From Myxococcales bacterium (GTDB lineage Bacteria > Myxococcota_A > Polyangia > Polyangiales > Ga0077539), in assembly GCA_013298625.1 (NCBI GenBank), contig JAAFIF010000052.1, positions 1-63,955 of the forward strand: a stretch of DNA of 63,955 nucleotides, read 5' to 3'. The notes beneath the pieces were generated by a model. It saw only the letters and a list, made by a program, of their open reading frames with translations, did not search any database and was not told where the DNA came from. Position 1 is the stretch's first letter; each line of letters starts with the position of its first letter. Of this stretch, positions 34,874 through 42,770 are shown piece by piece. The translations under genes were made by a program, and so were the position numbers.

Positions 34874-35258
34874 TGTCCGGCCCGTACTTGCTCGCATAGA
34901 ACGTGAGCACGTCGAGCGCGTCGCCGAGCTCGCTGTCGTCGAGGTCGCTCACTGGAAACTCCACCGAGAGCAGCACGTCGCCGTCCTCGTCGAGCGAGAA
35001 GCGCGCGAACATGATCTCGCCGTTCCACTGGAGCAGCTGCCCGTAGAGCTTTTCGGCCTTCACCAGGTCCGGCGGCAAGCGCCCGAGCGGAACCACCGCG
35101 AGCTTCACCCACGTCGCGTCGCACGTGGTCACCAGCGGGTACATCGTCCCGCGCGAAGCCTTGAAGCTCGAGCGGATCGTCGCGTCACCGAGGCGCGTCG
35201 TCGCCCAATCGCGAGCCTTCAAGAATGCTTCGACCCGCGAAACTACGTCGTTGCTCAT
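34854..35258 (-). CDS. YbjN-like/secretion-chaperone-like small protein
   Basis: 134 residues starting at the ATG at 35258. The pattern (VEAFLKARDWATTRL near the start, beta strands ATIRSSFKASRGTMYPLVTT and IMFARFSLDEDGDVLLSVEF, then helices LDVLTFYASKYGPDIKA) resembles the YbjN/type III secretion-chaperone-like fold, a small protein-binding domain of uncertain role. No operon partner is evident. Recognition is by fold pattern only. Confidence 0.6.
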   Translation of the reverse strand: MSNDVVSRVEAFLKARDWATTRLGDATIRSSFKASRGTMYPLVTTCDATWVKLAVVPLGRLPPDLVKAEKLYGQLLQWNGEIMFARFSLDEDGDVLLSVEFPVSDLDDSELGDALDVLTFYASKYGPDIKATIA

Positions 35259-35309
35259 GAGTTGGCCTCGCGAGCCTACACCACACGTCCTCCGCCCTCT
35301 CGCCTCTGT

Positions 35310-35381
35310 CGGTTGCGGAGAAACAACCGCTCATCATGAGGTTTCTCAAAACGACACAAACGCTCATATCGCTCAGCGTTT
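35310..35381. promoter_or_regulatory. Two inverted repeats in an AT-richer intergenic region
   Basis: CGGTTG/CAACCG (35310-35315, 35324-35329) and AAACGCT/AGCGTTT (35358-35364, 35375-35381) lie between the YbjN-like gene and the sigma factor gene, in sequence clearly richer in A and T than its surroundings. They could be operators, or hairpins in the leader of either gene. No U-run follows either. Confidence 0.3.
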
Positions 35382-35408
35382 CAATCGTTATCGCTTTGGC
35401 GATTTTGC

Positions 35409-35437
35409 GTAACACCTGCTTTTTGTGCGACGTAGTC
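35409..35437 (+). promoter_or_regulatory. Possible ECF-type promoter before the sigma factor gene
   Basis: GTAAC (35409-35413) and CGTAGTC (35431-35437), 17 nt apart, resemble the -35 AAC and -10 CGT/GTC elements of ECF-sigma promoters and could give autoregulation. A start just past them would favour the ATG at 35487 over that at 35445. Confidence 0.3.
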
Positions 35438-35444
35438 ACTAGCA

Positions 35445-36062
35445 ATGGAAACAGCGATGCCTTGCACGAGCGGTTCATCTACTGGAATGAGCGATCACGT
35501 TCTGGTCGATCGCGCCCGCCGAGGCGATCAAACCGCGCTCTCGACGCTGCTCACGCGCTACCGTCCGGTGGTCGAACGACAGGTCCAGCGCTTTCCGATC
35601 GCGCCGCACGACCGCGCGGACCTCGTCCAGGACGCGCTGCTGCAGGTCATCCGTCGGCTTCACACCTTTCGCGGTGACTCGCAGTTCTCGACCTGGCTCT
35701 ACCGCGTCACGGCCAACGCCGCGCTGATGCGCATGCGCAGCGAGCGTCGCCGTCGGTACGCTTCGTTCGACGACCACGAGGCCGAGGTCGAGACCGCCAT
35801 GACCAACAGCCCCTTCGTCGCTGGCGGCGAGTGGGCAGACCGCGCCGACAACCGCGTCGAATCGCAGCGTCAGCGCGCGCAGCTCGAAGCCGCCATCGCA
35901 GAGCTGCCCGAACAGTGGCGCCTCGTCGTGCTCGAGCACTACGTCGAAGGCTCTCCGCTGCAGGCGCTCGCAGATCGGTTGGACACCACCGAGAGCAGCG
36001 TCCGCTCGCGACTTCACCGCGCCCGCACCGCGCTGCGCGACCGCCTCCGCGACGCCGCTTGA
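35445..36062 (+). CDS. RpoE-type ECF RNA polymerase sigma factor
   Basis: 205 residues from 35445, or 191 from the ATG at 35487 (MSDHVLVDRARRGDQTALST), where the conserved part begins. Region 2 is seen in PHDRADLVQDALLQVIRRLH and FRGDSQFSTWLYRVTANAAL; region 4 in ELPEQWRLVVLEHYVEGSPL and TESSVRSRLHRARTALRDRL, the helix-turn-helix that reads the -35 element. It directs RNA polymerase to a special promoter set. No anti-sigma gene follows, since the next gene is convergent 1 nt away, so control must act differently or from elsewhere. Confidence 0.9.
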   Translation: METAMPCTSGSSTGMSDHVLVDRARRGDQTALSTLLTRYRPVVERQVQRFPIAPHDRADLVQDALLQVIRRLHTFRGDSQFSTWLYRVTANAALMRMRSERRRRYASFDDHEAEVETAMTNSPFVAGGEWADRADNRVESQRQRAQLEAAIAELPEQWRLVVLEHYVEGSPLQALADRLDTTESSVRSRLHRARTALRDRLRDAA

Positions 36063-36063
36063 T

Positions 36064-37266
36064 TCACGGGCGCTCGAACGCGCTCGCGATCCCCTGCCCG
36101 ACCCCGATGCACAGCGACGCGACGCCTCGCTGATACCCCTCGCGACGCATGCGGTGAAGCAACGTCGCAACGATGCGCGCGCCCGAGCACCCGATCGGAT
36201 GACCCAGCGCGATCGCGCCGCCGTCGGGGTTGACCTTCGCAGGATCCAGCTCGAGCTCGCGCACGCACGCGAGCGCCTGCGCCGCGAACGCTTCGTTGAG
36301 CTCGAACGTGTCGATCGACGCGCGCGTCCAGCCCGTGCGCTGCAACAGCTTGTTCACCGCAGGGATGGGCCCGAGTCCCATCACGCTCGGCTCGACGCCC
36401 GCCACCCTGTTGCACACGACCCGCGCCAGCGGCGTCGCGCCCGTCGCGCGCACGACCTCTTCGCTCGCCAGCAAGATCGCCGCGGCGCCGTCGTTGATGG
36501 GCGAGCTGTTTCCCGCGGTGACTGAGCCGCCCTTTCGAAACACGGGCTGCAGCTTCGCCAGCGCCTCCGGCGACGCGTCCGCGCGCGGACACTCGTCGCG
36601 GTCGAACACGACGGGAGCTCCCTTCTTCTGCGGGACCTCGACGGCCGCGATCTCTGCGGCGAACGCTCCTCGCGCGATCGCCGCGACCGCGCGCCGGTGC
36701 GACTCGACCGCGAACGCGTCTTGATCCGCGCGAGAGATACCCTTCTGCGCCGCGACGTTCTCCGCGGTCTCGCCCATGCCTTCGAGCGCAAACCGCTCGG
36801 CCATCTTCGGGTTCTCGAAGCGCCAGCCGATCGTCGTGTCCTGAACCTTGGGCGGCGTGCGATCGAACGCGTCCTGCGCCTTGGGCATCACGAACGGCGC
36901 GCGCGTCATGCTCTCGACGCCGCCCGCGATCACGCACTCGTGGTCGCCCATCGCGATCATCCGCGAGGCGTTTTGCAGCGCTTCGAGGCCGCTGCCGCAC
37001 AGGCGGTTGACGGTCACTCCCGTCACTTCGTAGGGCAGCCCCGCGAGCAGCGCGCCCATCCGCGCGACGTTGCGGTTGTCTTCTCCCGCCTGGTTGGTCG
37101 CGCCGAACACGACCTCGCTCACCGAAGCGCGCGCGGCCTCGTTGCGAGCCATGAGCGCGCGGATCACGTGCGCCGCGAGGTCGTCGGGGCGCACCTGCGC
37201 GAGCGCGCCCTTGTAGCGAGCGATGGGCGTGCGAAGCGCGTCGAGGATGTAGACCGATCTCGTCAC
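36064..37266 (-). CDS. Acetyl-CoA acyltransferase (thiolase)
   Basis: 400 residues from the GTG at 37266, which has AAGGAG 7 nt upstream; the longer frame from 37299 lacks such a site. Thiolase II signature: nucleophilic Cys in VNRLCGSGLEALQNAS (about 90), NGDGAA-type GNSSPINDGAAAI (about 255), catalytic His in GGAIALGHPIGCSGARI (about 360) and Cys in SLCIGVGQG (about 390). It cleaves 3-ketoacyl-CoA with CoA, or condenses two acyl-CoAs. The closest functional class by eye is the 3-oxoadipyl/acetyl-CoA acetyltransferase group. It could complete beta-oxidation begun by the 27-34 kb operon, but it is a separate unit. Confidence 0.93.
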   Translation of the reverse strand: MTRSVYILDALRTPIARYKGALAQVRPDDLAAHVIRALMARNEAARASVSEVVFGATNQAGEDNRNVARMGALLAGLPYEVTGVTVNRLCGSGLEALQNASRMIAMGDHECVIAGGVESMTRAPFVMPKAQDAFDRTPPKVQDTTIGWRFENPKMAERFALEGMGETAENVAAQKGISRADQDAFAVESHRRAVAAIARGAFAAEIAAVEVPQKKGAPVVFDRDECPRADASPEALAKLQPVFRKGGSVTAGNSSPINDGAAAILLASEEVVRATGATPLARVVCNRVAGVEPSVMGLGPIPAVNKLLQRTGWTRASIDTFELNEAFAAQALACVRELELDPAKVNPDGGAIALGHPIGCSGARIVATLLHRMRREGYQRGVASLCIGVGQGIASAFERP

Positions 37267-37468
37267 CGAAAGTCTCCTTCGAGGTTGCGGCGCTACCACG
37301 GCCGCGCCGGCAGAGGGCTGGGGACCGTACAGCGATTCGCGCGCACGCTGGACCGTTGCTTCGTTGGAAATTCTCCCTGCGGCTACGAAGCCAATCCGCG
37401 AGGGCGATGGATGATTCGTCCCGGCCGGGCGTATAAGTGCGCTGCCCCCTCCAACAAGAGAGCGAAGG

Positions 37469-38701
37469 ATGAACCGAACTCTGCTGACTGGCGCCCTCGC
37501 CCTGGTCTCGTCATTGACCCCGGCGTGCTTTTACACCGTTCGCGGCGACGCAAACGCTGAGGTCTACGCGGGCGGGATGCCCACCGCCGTGACCGTGACG
37601 CAGCCTCCCCCGCCGCAAACGACGGTCAACGTGCAGGTCCAGCGACCGCCGCAGCCGAGCATGTCCGCGGTGTGGATCGAGGGCTACCACGACTGGCGTG
37701 GCGGCGGCTGGGTGTGGGTCGATGGCCACTGGGAAGAGCCGCGCGTCGGCGCCGTGTGGCAGCAGCCTGCGTACAACGGCGGGCAGTTCTATCCCGGCTA
37801 TTGGCGGCCCGCGAACGTGCAGCCCGTCGGTCCGTACGCGACCCCGGTTTCGAGCGGCGGCGGCGTGATCGTGAGCAACGGGACCGTGGGCGCGCCGATC
37901 GCGCAGCCCGTCGGCGGCACGGTCGTCGTGAACAATCCGCAGCCCAACCAGGGCGCGACCGTGGTGGTCAACGGCGGCGGCGGTGTGAACACCGGCGGCG
38001 GCGTGGTGGTCAACGGCGGGACGCCGGCGGGATGGGTTCCTGCGGGCGGAAGCACGGTGGTGGTCAACGGCAACGTGCCGACGGGCAACACTGTGGTCGT
38101 CAACGGCAACACCGGCGTCTCGACGGGCGGCGGCGTGGTCGTCTCTGGCGGAACGACGGGCGTCTCGACGGGCAACACCGTCATCGTCAACGGCGGAGGC
38201 ACCAGCGTTTCGACTGGCAGAACGCCGATCGTCACGACGACGGGCAACGCTGCGGTGCCCGTGGGCAACACCGTCACGGTGATCGCCAACGGCCGCCCGC
38301 AGAACGTCGTCAACACCGCAGCCGGCGGCGCGGTGATCACCACGGGCACCGTCAACACAGGCCGCACGGTGGTCGTGAGCAACAACGGCACGAACATCAA
38401 CAGCGGCACGCAGATCAACACTGCGCAGACCGGCGTCGCGGTCACCACCGGCACGACCAGCGTTCGGCCCGGCACGGCCACGGCGGTAGTCAACACTGGC
38501 GTCCAGATGAACTCCACGACGCAGACCGGCACCGTGGTCACGACGGGCGGAGCCAACACCGTCCGCACCACCACGGGCGCAGCGACGACGATCAACAGCG
38601 GCACCGCGGGCGGAGCGGTGAACCTCAATGTTCCGCGCGTGAACGCATGCGTGGGCAACAACTGCCCCCGCATCATCGGCCGCCCCGACCCGCGCCGCTG
38701 A
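37469..38701 (+). CDS. Lipoprotein with YxxWxxGHW repeats and Gly/Thr/Asn/Val repeat domain
   Basis: 410 residues. MNRTLLTGALALVSSLTPAC is a lipoprotein signal. Residues about 65-115 (WIEGYHDWRGGGWVWVDGHW, FYPGYWRP) carry the aromatic GYW/GHW motif found in many proteobacterial envelope proteins. Residues about 130-385 are a long repeat of VVVNGG, GGGVVVNGG, STGNTVIVNG and TTGTVNTGRTVVVS type, almost free of charged and aromatic residues, compatible with a beta-solenoid or extended adhesive surface. The end (ACVGNNCPRIIGRPDPRR) has a Cys pair. A GAAGG ribosome site precedes the ATG and a TATAAG sits at 37432. Likely surface-exposed; the role is unknown. Confidence 0.8.
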   Translation: MNRTLLTGALALVSSLTPACFYTVRGDANAEVYAGGMPTAVTVTQPPPPQTTVNVQVQRPPQPSMSAVWIEGYHDWRGGGWVWVDGHWEEPRVGAVWQQPAYNGGQFYPGYWRPANVQPVGPYATPVSSGGGVIVSNGTVGAPIAQPVGGTVVVNNPQPNQGATVVVNGGGGVNTGGGVVVNGGTPAGWVPAGGSTVVVNGNVPTGNTVVVNGNTGVSTGGGVVVSGGTTGVSTGNTVIVNGGGTSVSTGRTPIVTTTGNAAVPVGNTVTVIANGRPQNVVNTAAGGAVITTGTVNTGRTVVVSNNGTNINSGTQINTAQTGVAVTTGTTSVRPGTATAVVNTGVQMNSTTQTGTVVTTGGANTVRTTTGAATTINSGTAGGAVNLNVPRVNACVGNNCPRIIGRPDPRR

Positions 38702-38708
38702 GCGCTGG

Positions 38709-39593
38709 CTACGCCTTGCGCGCGCCCTCGGCGTCCCACTTGTAGAAGCCCTCTCCGGACTTCTTGCCGAGCTTGCCCGCGCGCACCATCTGCCGCAGCA
38801 ACGCCGGCGGACGAAACTGCTCGCCGACCTCGCGGTGCAAGTGCTCGAGGATCGCGAGCCTGACGTCGAGCCCGACGAGGTCCGTGAGCTTCAACGGTCC
38901 CATCGGGTGGCGGTAGCCGAGCTCCATCGCGCGGTCGATGTCCTCGGCGCTCGCCACGCCTTGCTCGAGCATGCGAATGGCCTCTGCGCCGATCGCCACG
39001 CCGAGCCTCGACGTCGCAAAGCCAGGAAAATCCCTGACAACAATCGCCGTCTTGCCCAGCGCCTTCGAGAACGTGAGCGCGGCATCCACGGACTGCTCGC
39101 TCGTGCGCACGCCCTTCACCACCTCGAGCAGCTCCATCACCGGAACGGGGTTGAAGAAGTGCAACCCCACCACGCGCGACGGGTCGCGCACCACCGAGGC
39201 GATCTCCGTGATCGACAGCGACGACGTGTTGGTCCCGAGCAGCGCGCTCTCGGGCGCCGCGCGATCGACCGCGGTGAACAGCTCGCGCTTGAGCTCCATG
39301 CGCTCGGGCACCGCTTCGACCACGACGCTCGCCGCGGCGACCGCCTTCGCGACGTCCGTGAACGTCTCGATGGCCGTCAGCGCGCTCTCCTTCGCGGCCG
39401 CGTCGAGCTTGCCCTTCGCGACCATGCGATCGAGCGACTGCGCCGCGCCGGCGCGCGCCTTGTCGAGCTGCGCCGTCGAGACGTCGAAGAGCGAGACCGA
39501 GTAGCCCGACATCGCTGCGACCTGGGCGATTCCTGCGCCCATCGTTCCTGCGCCGAGGACAGCGACGCGACCTTTGTTCGTTGCGTTCGTCAT
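38709..39593 (-). CDS. 3-hydroxyacyl-CoA (3-hydroxybutyryl-CoA) dehydrogenase
   Basis: 294 residues from the ATG at 39593. The Rossmann motif VAVLGAGTMGAGIAQVAAMS is at the N-terminus, followed by VVVEAVPERMELKRELF, LGTNTSSLSITEIA and the catalytic His in VVGLHFFNPVPVMELLEVV (about 140). The C-terminal dimerisation domain has AMELGYRHPMGPLKLTDLVG. It oxidises (3S)-hydroxyacyl-CoA with NAD, as in fatty or aromatic acid breakdown or in butyrate/PHB metabolism. It follows the MerR gene by 26 nt. TACCGT 8 nt before the ATG suggests an extra internal promoter. Confidence 0.93.
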   Translation of the reverse strand: MTNATNKGRVAVLGAGTMGAGIAQVAAMSGYSVSLFDVSTAQLDKARAGAAQSLDRMVAKGKLDAAAKESALTAIETFTDVAKAVAAASVVVEAVPERMELKRELFTAVDRAAPESALLGTNTSSLSITEIASVVRDPSRVVGLHFFNPVPVMELLEVVKGVRTSEQSVDAALTFSKALGKTAIVVRDFPGFATSRLGVAIGAEAIRMLEQGVASAEDIDRAMELGYRHPMGPLKLTDLVGLDVRLAILEHLHREVGEQFRPPALLRQMVRAGKLGKKSGEGFYKWDAEGARKA

Positions 39594-39601
39594 GGCGCGC
39601 G

Positions 39602-39607
39602 ACGGTA
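39602..39607 (-). promoter_or_regulatory. -10-like hexamer TACCGT before the dehydrogenase gene
   Basis: TACCGT on the minus strand ends 8 nt before the ATG at 39593 in the 26-nt spacer after the MerR-family gene. It would allow the dehydrogenase to be transcribed separately from the operon. Confidence 0.35.
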
Positions 39608-39619
39608 CAACAGTCGCGG

Positions 39620-40249
39620 CTACCTCGCGCGACGTCGCGTCGCGAGCGCGCGCGTCGTGATGGCCTCGGCCAACGCAGCGGCTGCCAACGCGCCAAGCGC
39701 TGTCGACAACGCGCCCGCGGCGCGGGCCGTGAGCTCGTCGTCCGCCGGCCGCTCGGCGGTCACCGCACTGGCCGCAAACGCGCGGAGCGCAGGCATCACA
39801 GAGGTCTCGATCACCGCGAGATTCTCTGGCAAAACAGAGGACACCAGCGCAGTGAGCGCGTCGGCTAGCGCGGGGCTCTCGTCGACCCGATCCGCCAGCC
39901 GAAGCTTCGCGGCCAACGCGCGGCCCCCCTCGTCGCACACCGTCGCGCGCGGAACCTCGCGGAGCCCCACGGACGCGAGCGACCGACCGAGAGCCTCGAG
40001 CTCTGCGACGGACATCGCGGCGATCGAGGGGTCCGAGAGCAGCCGCTTCACCGCGGCGAGCGGCAGGCTCGCGGCGCGCAACGCGCGGATCGCGCGCAGC
40101 CGCGTCACGTGCTTCTGGTCATACCAGGCCACGGTGGCGCCGGTCTTCTCTGGCGCGTGCACGAGCCCTTCGCGCACGTAGTGATGGATCGTGTCGCGCG
40201 TCAGCCCCGTGCGTTCTTCGAGCGCGCCGATGCGCAGCCTCGCGCTCAC
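39620..40249 (-). CDS. MerR-family transcriptional regulator
   Basis: 209 residues from a GTG at 40249 overlapping the Lnt stop (GTGA). The N-terminus RIGALEERTGLTRDTIHHYV, with YDQKHVTRLRAIRALRAASL, is a MerR winged helix. The C-terminal about 120 residues (Ala/Leu-rich helices) must be the effector domain. The regulator type that reads TRDTIHHYVREGLV is the subgroup that often senses organic ligands, so fatty-acid or acyl-CoA metabolism would fit the dehydrogenase behind it. No metal-binding Cys cluster is visible. Confidence 0.88.
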   Translation of the reverse strand: MSARLRIGALEERTGLTRDTIHHYVREGLVHAPEKTGATVAWYDQKHVTRLRAIRALRAASLPLAAVKRLLSDPSIAAMSVAELEALGRSLASVGLREVPRATVCDEGGRALAAKLRLADRVDESPALADALTALVSSVLPENLAVIETSVMPALRAFAASAVTAERPADDELTARAAGALSTALGALAAAALAEAITTRALATRRRAR

Positions 40250-41829
40250 GCCGCGGCCTCGCCGGGCGCCTCGCGACGCTTGGAACGGGCGTTTCGCCAG
40301 CGAAAAAGCAGGATCGCCAGCGTCGCGACCGAAGCGCCAAAGCCGCCCCACTTGGCGAAGATCGGCGCGGCGGTGCGTTGGCTCCAGGTGCGAGCGGTGA
40401 CGTGCAGGACCATGTCCGTGTTGACCGGGCCGCGCGCGGCCATGCGACCCAGCGCGTCGATGCGACCCGAGACGCCCGTGTTGACCGCTCGAACGGTCTC
40501 GCGCCGCAGCTCGATCGAGCGCCAGCGAGCCATGAGCAAGTGCTCTTCGAGGGCGGTGGGCGACTCGAACCAGCCGTCGTTGGTGAGGTTGACCAGGAGC
40601 GCGCCCTCGGCTGCGTCCGCCGCCGCGTGCGCGAGGGTGTCTTCGAAGCAGATCAGCACGCCGAGCGTGAGGCCCGAGCGCGTGCGAAGGATGGGCGAGC
40701 CTGTGCCCGGAGAGATTCCGCCGGACATCGAGAAGATGCGCGCGAGCCAAGGCAGCGTGCTCGCGAGCGGCACGGACTCACCGAACGGAACGAGCGCGCG
40801 CTTGGCCACGGGGCTCGACAGCGTCCCGTCTTCGTTGCGAAGAAACACGCCGTTGTACCGCACGGCGCCGACGCCCGCGCTCATCAGCCCGAACACGATC
40901 GGCGGCGCCTCTCGCACCGGAAACACAGGCGGTCCCCGCAGCCCGTCCACCCCTGCTTCGTGCGGTAGGACGTACGGGTACGCGCCCTCGTGCCACACGA
41001 TCAAGTCGGGGTTGCGCTCGATCGCGACGCGGGTCTGCGCGTGGAGCTTCGCGAGGATCGCCGTGGCCGCGCTCTCGTCCCAACGAACGAGCGGCGGCAC
41101 CGCCGGCTGCAGCAGCGCCACGCGCACGGCGGGACGCGACTCGGACTGCGAGAACTGTTGTGTCCGCAGCGCTCCGTAGCCGAGCGCGCAGACGAACAAC
41201 GTCGCCATGGTGATTGCAGTTCGCCGCGTCGAGACCGAGAGATCGCCCGTGCGCCAGCCGTGCACCACGCTGACCAGCGACGTGGCGCACGCGTGCACGA
41301 GCGCCGAGACGCCCGTCACGGTGACGATGTCTGCGCACTGCGGGATCCACGGGGCCTCGACGAGCGGAGCGGCGAACTGCCAGGCAAATACCGCAGAAAC
41401 ATAGCGTTCGGCGACGAGCGTCCCGAGCGCAGTGGCGATCACTGGGCCGACCACCGGGCGCATCGCGGCGCCGAGCGCGCACTGCACGGCGATCATCAGC
41501 GACTGCCCGACGCAGTAGAGCAAGAACAGCGTCACGGCGATGGGCTTCGAGAGCCCGGCGAAGCGCGTGATCGTGCCGACGAGCCACGGCGCTGCGAAAA
41601 TCCAGTAGAAGAACGCCGCCACGAGGCCGAGCGCGAACGCTGTGCGCGCGCGGGCCTCGCGCACGCTCCACGCGAGCGCGACCGCGGCGACGAGGCAGAG
41701 CGGCCAGAGCTTGTAGGGCGGCGCAGAGAGGTAGAGCAAGACGCCCGAGGCCGCGGCGACGAGGTAGCGCAACGCGGGTTTGGGCAGCGATTTCGCAGCG
41801 TCTTCGCCGTCGCCCGGCGCCGAGCTCAC
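40246..41829 (-). CDS. lnt: Apolipoprotein N-acyltransferase
   Basis: 527 residues from a GTG at 41829 that overlaps the lipid kinase stop (GTGA). About six to eight N-terminal membrane helices (LVAAASGVLLYLSAPPYKLW and onward to about residue 215) precede a nitrilase-fold periplasmic domain and a last helix (about 500). The catalytic triad is visible: Glu in LIVWHEGAYPY, Lys in SPVAKRALVPFGESVPL and Cys in GVLICFEDTLAHA. It adds the third acyl chain to the N-terminal Cys of lipoproteins at the inner membrane, an essential step given the many lipoproteins encoded here. Confidence 0.94.
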   Translation of the reverse strand: MSSAPGDGEDAAKSLPKPALRYLVAAASGVLLYLSAPPYKLWPLCLVAAVALAWSVREARARTAFALGLVAAFFYWIFAAPWLVGTITRFAGLSKPIAVTLFLLYCVGQSLMIAVQCALGAAMRPVVGPVIATALGTLVAERYVSAVFAWQFAAPLVEAPWIPQCADIVTVTGVSALVHACATSLVSVVHGWRTGDLSVSTRRTAITMATLFVCALGYGALRTQQFSQSESRPAVRVALLQPAVPPLVRWDESAATAILAKLHAQTRVAIERNPDLIVWHEGAYPYVLPHEAGVDGLRGPPVFPVREAPPIVFGLMSAGVGAVRYNGVFLRNEDGTLSSPVAKRALVPFGESVPLASTLPWLARIFSMSGGISPGTGSPILRTRSGLTLGVLICFEDTLAHAAADAAEGALLVNLTNDGWFESPTALEEHLLMARWRSIELRRETVRAVNTGVSGRIDALGRMAARGPVNTDMVLHVTARTWSQRTAAPIFAKWGGFGASVATLAILLFRWRNARSKRREAPGEAAA

Positions 41830-42770
41830 GGCCGCACCAAGACCGAGACGGCGCCCTCGCGAACGGTGAAGGTCGCCTCGAGCTTTCCCGGCGCTTCGCC
41901 GTCGACGTCGAGCAGACAGTCTTCGACGCCCGTCGAAACCGCGTGAACGACCTTCGCGCGACGGTGCGTCACGAGCGGCTCGGTCAGGTGCGCGCCCTTG
42001 TAGATCTTCGTCGCGAGCAGCGTGGACTGAACGCGCCCCATGTCTCCGAGCGCGACGACGTCGAAGATGCCGTCGAAGGGGTCTGCGGCCGGGGCGATTT
42101 GCATTCCACCGCCAAAATAGCGGCCGTTTGCGACGGAGATCGCGTAGGCGGGCCCTTCGAAGAACAGCTCGTCGTCGCACGTCACGCGGACGCGGACGTT
42201 CTTGTACGCGAAGCTCGCGCGCAGCGTCCCGAGGAAGAACGTGGCCCGTCCGCCGAGCCACTTGGGCCCTTCGTTGACGAGCTTGTCGACGAGACCGCCG
42301 ACGCCAAACGACGCGATGTTGGCGAACAAGCGCCGCGAAGAACGGCCGTCGTACGTGCGGTGGTCGAGCTGACCGAGGTCCATCTTCTTGGGCCTCGCTT
42401 CAGCGATGAACTTCGCGACCTCCGCGGGATCATCGGGGACGCCTAGGGTCTTCTTGAGGTCTCCGCCCGTGCCCGCGGGCACGAGCGCGAGGGCCACGTC
42501 GCGCGCGTCGAGCGTCCCGTCCGCGGTTAGCAATCCCTGCACGGCCTCGTGAAACGAGCCGTCGCCGCCCATCACAGCGATGTTCTTGGCGCCCTCGTCG
42601 ACGAGTCGCCGAACGATCACGCCGCCATGCCCAGGCCGCTCGGTGCGGTGCACTTCGACGTCGAACCCGTGGCGCGCGAGCTCTCGCACCAGGTCTCCGA
42701 CGAGACGGGCGGCGCGGCCTGCGCCCGCGCGAGGGTTGACGACGACATCGATGCTCTTTCGTGGGGTCAT
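41826..42770 (-). CDS. Diacylglycerol kinase-family lipid kinase
   Basis: 314 residues. The N-terminal DAGK catalytic domain has VVNPRAGAGRAARLV, the nucleotide motif AVMGGDGSFHEAVQ (about 65-80) and LVPAGTGGDLKKTLG. The C-terminal beta-sandwich includes YAISVANGRYFGGGMQIAPA and CLLDVDGEAPG. Relatives phosphorylate diacylglycerol, sphingosine-like or other lipids (YegS/DgkB/BmrU-like). It probably works at the membrane face. Its start and stop overlap with its neighbours (ATGA, GTGA), so it is part of a tightly coupled lipid/lipoprotein operon. Confidence 0.92.
   Translation of the reverse strand: MTPRKSIDVVVNPRAGAGRAARLVGDLVRELARHGFDVEVHRTERPGHGGVIVRRLVDEGAKNIAVMGGDGSFHEAVQGLLTADGTLDARDVALALVPAGTGGDLKKTLGVPDDPAEVAKFIAEARPKKMDLGQLDHRTYDGRSSRRLFANIASFGVGGLVDKLVNEGPKWLGGRATFFLGTLRASFAYKNVRVRVTCDDELFFEGPAYAISVANGRYFGGGMQIAPAADPFDGIFDVVALGDMGRVQSTLLATKIYKGAHLTEPLVTHRRAKVVHAVSTGVEDCLLDVDGEAPGKLEATFTVREGAVSVLVRP

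Noticed and set aside
35336..35460. A short plus-strand frame with a hydrophobic helix (MRFLKTTQTLISLSVSIVIA) before the sigma factor
   Set aside because: It overlaps the putative promoter and runs out of frame into the sigma factor gene; no ribosome site. Treated as intergenic.
37857..38640. Dense short direct repeats considered as a CRISPR or VNTR array
   Set aside because: The repeats are irregular in length and in frame with a lipoprotein gene; there are no spacers of constant size.
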